Position numbers and translations under genes: made by a program. Below the pieces are notes generated by a model that saw nothing but the letters and a program-made list of their open reading frames with translations, did not search any database and was not told where the DNA came from. A stretch of 33,810 nt of DNA from a virus. Below are positions 31,329-33,810 of the stretch, piece after piece. Position 1 is the first letter of the stretch; each line of letters begins with the position of its first letter. Location of the stretch: the IMG/VR virus record IMGVR_UViG_3300020404_000757, positions 1 to 33,810 of that record; one strand, 5' to 3'.

Positions 31329-32760
31329 AGATTATGGATATGAGATACAAAAACTGTATCTCGAAATGATGTTGGGTGACGCAGAAACGTTTGTGCGTTG
31401 TCAATCTATATTTGATCATTCATTGTTTGATAGAAAACTTCAAGAGACAGCAGACTTTGTTAACAAGTATGTGGCAGAATATAATTCATTGCCGACATAT
31501 GATATTGTAAACAAATCTTGTAATGTTAATTTAAAACAAGCAGAAAATTTAACAGAAGAGCATTTTACTTGGTTGTTAGATGATTTTGAAACTTTTGTTA
31601 GACATAAAAGTTTAGAAAGAGCAATATTGAAATCTGCTGATATGCTTGAAAAAGGTGAATATGGTCCAGTAGAAGAGTTGGTTAAAAAGGCTGTACAAAT
31701 AGGACTACACAAAGACATAGGTACAGATTACTTTGATGATCCAAAAGCAAGACTTATGGGACTGAAAAATCAAAATGGACAAGTCAGCACAGGCTGGGCA
31801 ACACTAGATAAAAAATTGTTTGGTGGATTCAACAAAGGTGAGTTGAATATATTTGCTGGTGGATCTGGTGCTGGTAAAAGTTTATTTCTTGCTAACTTAG
31901 GTTGTAATTGGGTGCTAAATGGATTGAATGTTGCTTATGTTTCATTTGAATTAAGTGAAGCACTTGTATCAATGAGATTAGATTCAATGCTAACAGATGT
32001 TCCTGCTAGAGAAATTTTCAAAGATTTAGATGGTGTAGAAATGAAAGTTAAATTGCTTGGTAAAAAAGCAGGTAAGTTTCAAATCAAATACATGGCAAGT
32101 GGTAAAAACGCAAACGACTTGAGAAGTTATATCAAAGAATATGAAATAAAAACAGGCACAAAATTAGATGTGATACTTGTAGATTATTTGGATCTTATGA
32201 TGCCTATCAGTAGAAAAGTATCGCCAAGTGATTTGTTTGTTAAAGACAAATTTGTATCTGAAGAATTAAGAAACTTATCAATGGAATTGAATGTTATCTT
32301 TGTTACAGCATCACAGTTGAATAGAGGTGCTGTTGAAGAAATAGAATTTGATCACTCGCATATATCTGGTGGTTTAAGTAAAATACAAACTGCTGACAAT
32401 GTGTTTGGTATATTCACAAGTAGAGCAATGAGAGAACGTGGTAGATATCAAATACAATTAATGAAAACAAGAAGTTCTAGCGGAGTTGGTCAAAAGATTG
32501 ATTTAGAATTTGATGTGGACAGTTTGAGAATAAGAGATCTTGCTGAAGATTCTGAATATCAAGAGTTTGATAAACGTAAGAGTACAATATATAATTCACT
32601 AAAAAAGACATCAACAGTTACTGAAAACGATGCTGAAGAACCAAAAGAACTTAAAGCACCAGACCCAACAAAAGGCGACACTGTTGGTCGTATCGAAACA
32701 GGCAACACTGACCAAACAAAGTTGAGGGACTTTTTAAAGAACCTTGATGGCGATGAATAA
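31312..32760 (+). CDS. gp41: Replicative DNA helicase (gp41-like, DnaB family)
   Basis: This hexameric helicase opens the fork and stimulates primase. I choose the start at 31312 (MVKQNKDYGYEIQKLY), because it follows the promoter and gives 482 aa, near T4 gp41 (475); an in-frame ATG at 31246 lies upstream of the promoter. It has Walker A GGSGAGKS at residues 183-190, LDVILVDYLDLM as Walker B, and TASQLNRGA, typical of DnaB. The last 60 residues are acidic and probably disordered. The stop overlaps the next gene. Confidence 0.94.
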   Translation: MVKQNKDYGYEIQKLYLEMMLGDAETFVRCQSIFDHSLFDRKLQETADFVNKYVAEYNSLPTYDIVNKSCNVNLKQAENLTEEHFTWLLDDFETFVRHKSLERAILKSADMLEKGEYGPVEELVKKAVQIGLHKDIGTDYFDDPKARLMGLKNQNGQVSTGWATLDKKLFGGFNKGELNIFAGGSGAGKSLFLANLGCNWVLNGLNVAYVSFELSEALVSMRLDSMLTDVPAREIFKDLDGVEMKVKLLGKKAGKFQIKYMASGKNANDLRSYIKEYEIKTGTKLDVILVDYLDLMMPISRKVSPSDLFVKDKFVSEELRNLSMELNVIFVTASQLNRGAVEEIEFDHSHISGGLSKIQTADNVFGIFTSRAMRERGRYQIQLMKTRSSSGVGQKIDLEFDVDSLRIRDLAEDSEYQEFDKRKSTIYNSLKKTSTVTENDAEEPKELKAPDPTKGDTVGRIETGNTDQTKLRDFLKNLDGDE

Positions 32761-33583
32761 ACAATACAAAAGAATAGTAATTCCAAAAGGTTTAGATTTA
32801 GGAACCAGCAGACGTACTTGTACTCAGTTGGCAAACACAATCAGTATAAGTTCTGGTTTAGAAATATTTTCAGATGTTGAACATATTCAACAAGGAGATT
32901 TAGTAATACTTGGCGGTGTTGGTGGACACGATGGTTTTCAAAAGTATCATGAGTCTTTTCAAGAGAAAAATATCGATTATGTGAATGTTGAAAAAGGATA
33001 TTGTAATTGGTGGAAACCTGTTTTCTGGAGAGTTACATTCAATGAAAATCAAATTTCAGATATTAAAGGTGAATGGACAAATGAACGTTTTGTAAAATTT
33101 AATATGACAATTAAGCCTTGGCAGATGGGGGATCAAGTTTATATTGTTGCTCCTAGTCAAAACGGTTTAGAAGTATATGGTATCAAACAAAATGTGGATC
33201 AATGGATAGAATCCACCACACAAGAAATTAAAAAATACACAAATAGACCAATAAAGGTTAGAAAAAAGATGCCTAAGAAAGCAAGAGGTTCGAGAGGATT
33301 CTGTGATTCATTAGAAAATATATACTGTGTGGTCAGTTTACACACAATGGCAATGACAGAAGCATTGCGAGAAGGATGTCCTGTAATCAGTCTTGTTCCA
33401 GGATGTTTAAAAGATTACAGTGTGAACTCAATTGATAAGATTAATAATTTGTACTACCCAGAAAATAGACAATATCTGTTTAACTGTTTAACCAATTTAC
33501 AATTCAACTCTGACGAATTAATATCCGGCTTTGCGTGGAACACCATTAGCAAATACTACGGAATCAATATTACCAAAATTTAA
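32753..33583 (+). CDS. GT-B-like glycosyltransferase family member D, outside the island
   Basis: The start is uncertain: ATG codons at 32747 and 32753 and a TTG at 32744 are in frame; I prefer 32753 (MNKQYKRIVIPKG, 276 aa). The protein has KPWQMGDQVYIVAPSQNG, TQEIKKYTNRPIKVRKKMPKK and IYCVVSLHTMAMTEALREGCPVIS, in the same order as in the genes at 16704, 17498 and 19268. It is therefore a distant paralogue of the island genes, but sits between gp41 and the polymerase-like gene. Sugar transfer is inferred. Confidence 0.65.
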   Translation: MNKQYKRIVIPKGLDLGTSRRTCTQLANTISISSGLEIFSDVEHIQQGDLVILGGVGGHDGFQKYHESFQEKNIDYVNVEKGYCNWWKPVFWRVTFNENQISDIKGEWTNERFVKFNMTIKPWQMGDQVYIVAPSQNGLEVYGIKQNVDQWIESTTQEIKKYTNRPIKVRKKMPKKARGSRGFCDSLENIYCVVSLHTMAMTEALREGCPVISLVPGCLKDYSVNSIDKINNLYYPENRQYLFNCLTNLQFNSDELISGFAWNTISKYYGINITKI

Positions 33584-33602
33584 TCACCACACAATCAGAT
33601 AT

Positions 33603-33610
33603 AATAAATA
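33603..33610 (+). promoter_or_regulatory. T4-late-like box, overlapping a TATAAT, before the last gene
   Basis: AATAAATA at 33603-33610 overlaps TATAAT at 33600-33605. No good -35 box is found at a 16-18 base distance, so a late promoter is more likely than a sigma70 one, although dual use is possible. The ATG at 33634 is 23 bases further, with AGAAAGG as a ribosome-binding site. Confidence 0.4.
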
Positions 33611-33633
33611 TTGTTTTAGGCAGAAAGGCAATA

Positions 33634-33810
33634 ATGACTGATTTAGAAAATATACAAAGGCTCACTGAACGTTTTAAAAGGCAAATGCCCAACGGTGAAG
33701 TGTACCAACAAAGACTCGCAGAAGAATTTGAACTAATTCTTAAACAAAGATTCACAGAATATTTCTTAAAAATTTGTGACATCATAGACATCACATCAGA
33801 TTTAAAACAC
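33634..33810 (+). CDS. Start of a second DnaE-like protein (partial, 3' truncated by window)
   Basis: The frame opens with MTDLENIQRLTERFKRQMPNG and continues for 59 residues to the window end. The part VYQQRLAEEFELILKQRF and the following TEYFLKICDIIDITSD line up with the DnaE segment YDERLETELQVINQMGF, GYFLIVMEFIQWSKD, which lies just before the GPGRGSGAGS loop and the catalytic palm. If that loop and the DxD motif follow, this would be a C-family polymerase lacking the usual N-terminal PHP domain. The N-terminus is short, so the PHP domain is absent in any case. The rest is outside the window. Confidence 0.6.
   Translation, partial: MTDLENIQRLTERFKRQMPNGEVYQQRLAEEFELILKQRFTEYFLKICDIIDITSDLKH

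Noticed and set aside
33600-33605. TATAAT before the last gene as a sigma70 promoter
   Set aside because: No TTGAC-like box at 16-18 bases upstream; the overlapping late-like box is the better reading.
1-33810. tRNA genes, CRISPR arrays, insertion sequences, integrase and attachment sites
   Set aside because: No cloverleaf-like segments, spaced direct repeats, transposase or recombinase motifs were seen in reading the gaps, which are nearly all under 60 bases.

Overview
The window looks like part of the genome of an AT-rich, T4-like marine myovirus. The closest known types would be the T4-like pelagiphages and cyanophages, and a SAR11-type host is plausible from base composition and gene content but not proven. 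The evidence is a set of T4 core genes in one stretch: large terminase (gp17), gp32 single-strand binding protein, UvsX, UvsY, UvsW, gp61 primase and gp41 helicase. Genes are tightly packed, many stops and starts overlap as ATGA, and only one gene is on the minus strand. No tRNA, CRISPR, insertion sequence or integrase was seen.

Layout. 1-4055: end of a small probable structural protein, terminase, and a large acidic protein of unknown role, the latter two each preceded by a T4-late-like box. 4075-6942: tandem sigma70 promoters, with a nested dyad over them, drive gp32, uvsX, a small acidic gene and uvsY. 6978-20104: a 13-kb, 17-gene island of glycosyltransferases (GT25, DxD GT-A types and a GT-B-like paralogue family), a sugar epimerase, methyltransferases and one unusual multidomain protein. 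20093-27970: an early-type operon with a novel 427-aa protein, UvsW, and accessory genes (nitrilase-like, VOC, SufE-like and 2OG-oxygenase proteins), ending in a miniature DnaE-like protein. 27971-28336: the lone minus-strand gene. 28363-29148: a probable virion protein with a late box. 29149-33810: primase, a 44-aa protein, a carbamoyltransferase-like protein, gp41, a dispersed GT-B-like paralogue, and the start of a second DnaE-like protein that runs off the window.

Two features stand out. First, several genes (20128, 29184, 31312 with near-consensus sigma70 promoters; 179, 1779, 6978 with late boxes) have the promoter only 6-7 bases before the ATG, which predicts leaderless or nearly leaderless mRNAs for replication genes and packaging genes alike. 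Second, pieces of a bacterial C-family (DnaE) polymerase appear in two separate genes. One is a 185-aa protein that begins exactly at the catalytic Asp motif. The other, at the right edge, begins with the segment that in DnaE lies just before the palm. Together they suggest a split or miniaturised DnaE-like polymerase.

Functionally, the replication and recombination genes carry their own early promoters. The sugar island seems to be expressed late and probably makes or modifies a glycan on the virion or host surface. The small metabolic enzymes in the uvsW operon look like auxiliary genes expressed early. All functions are read from motifs by eye; no database search was run.
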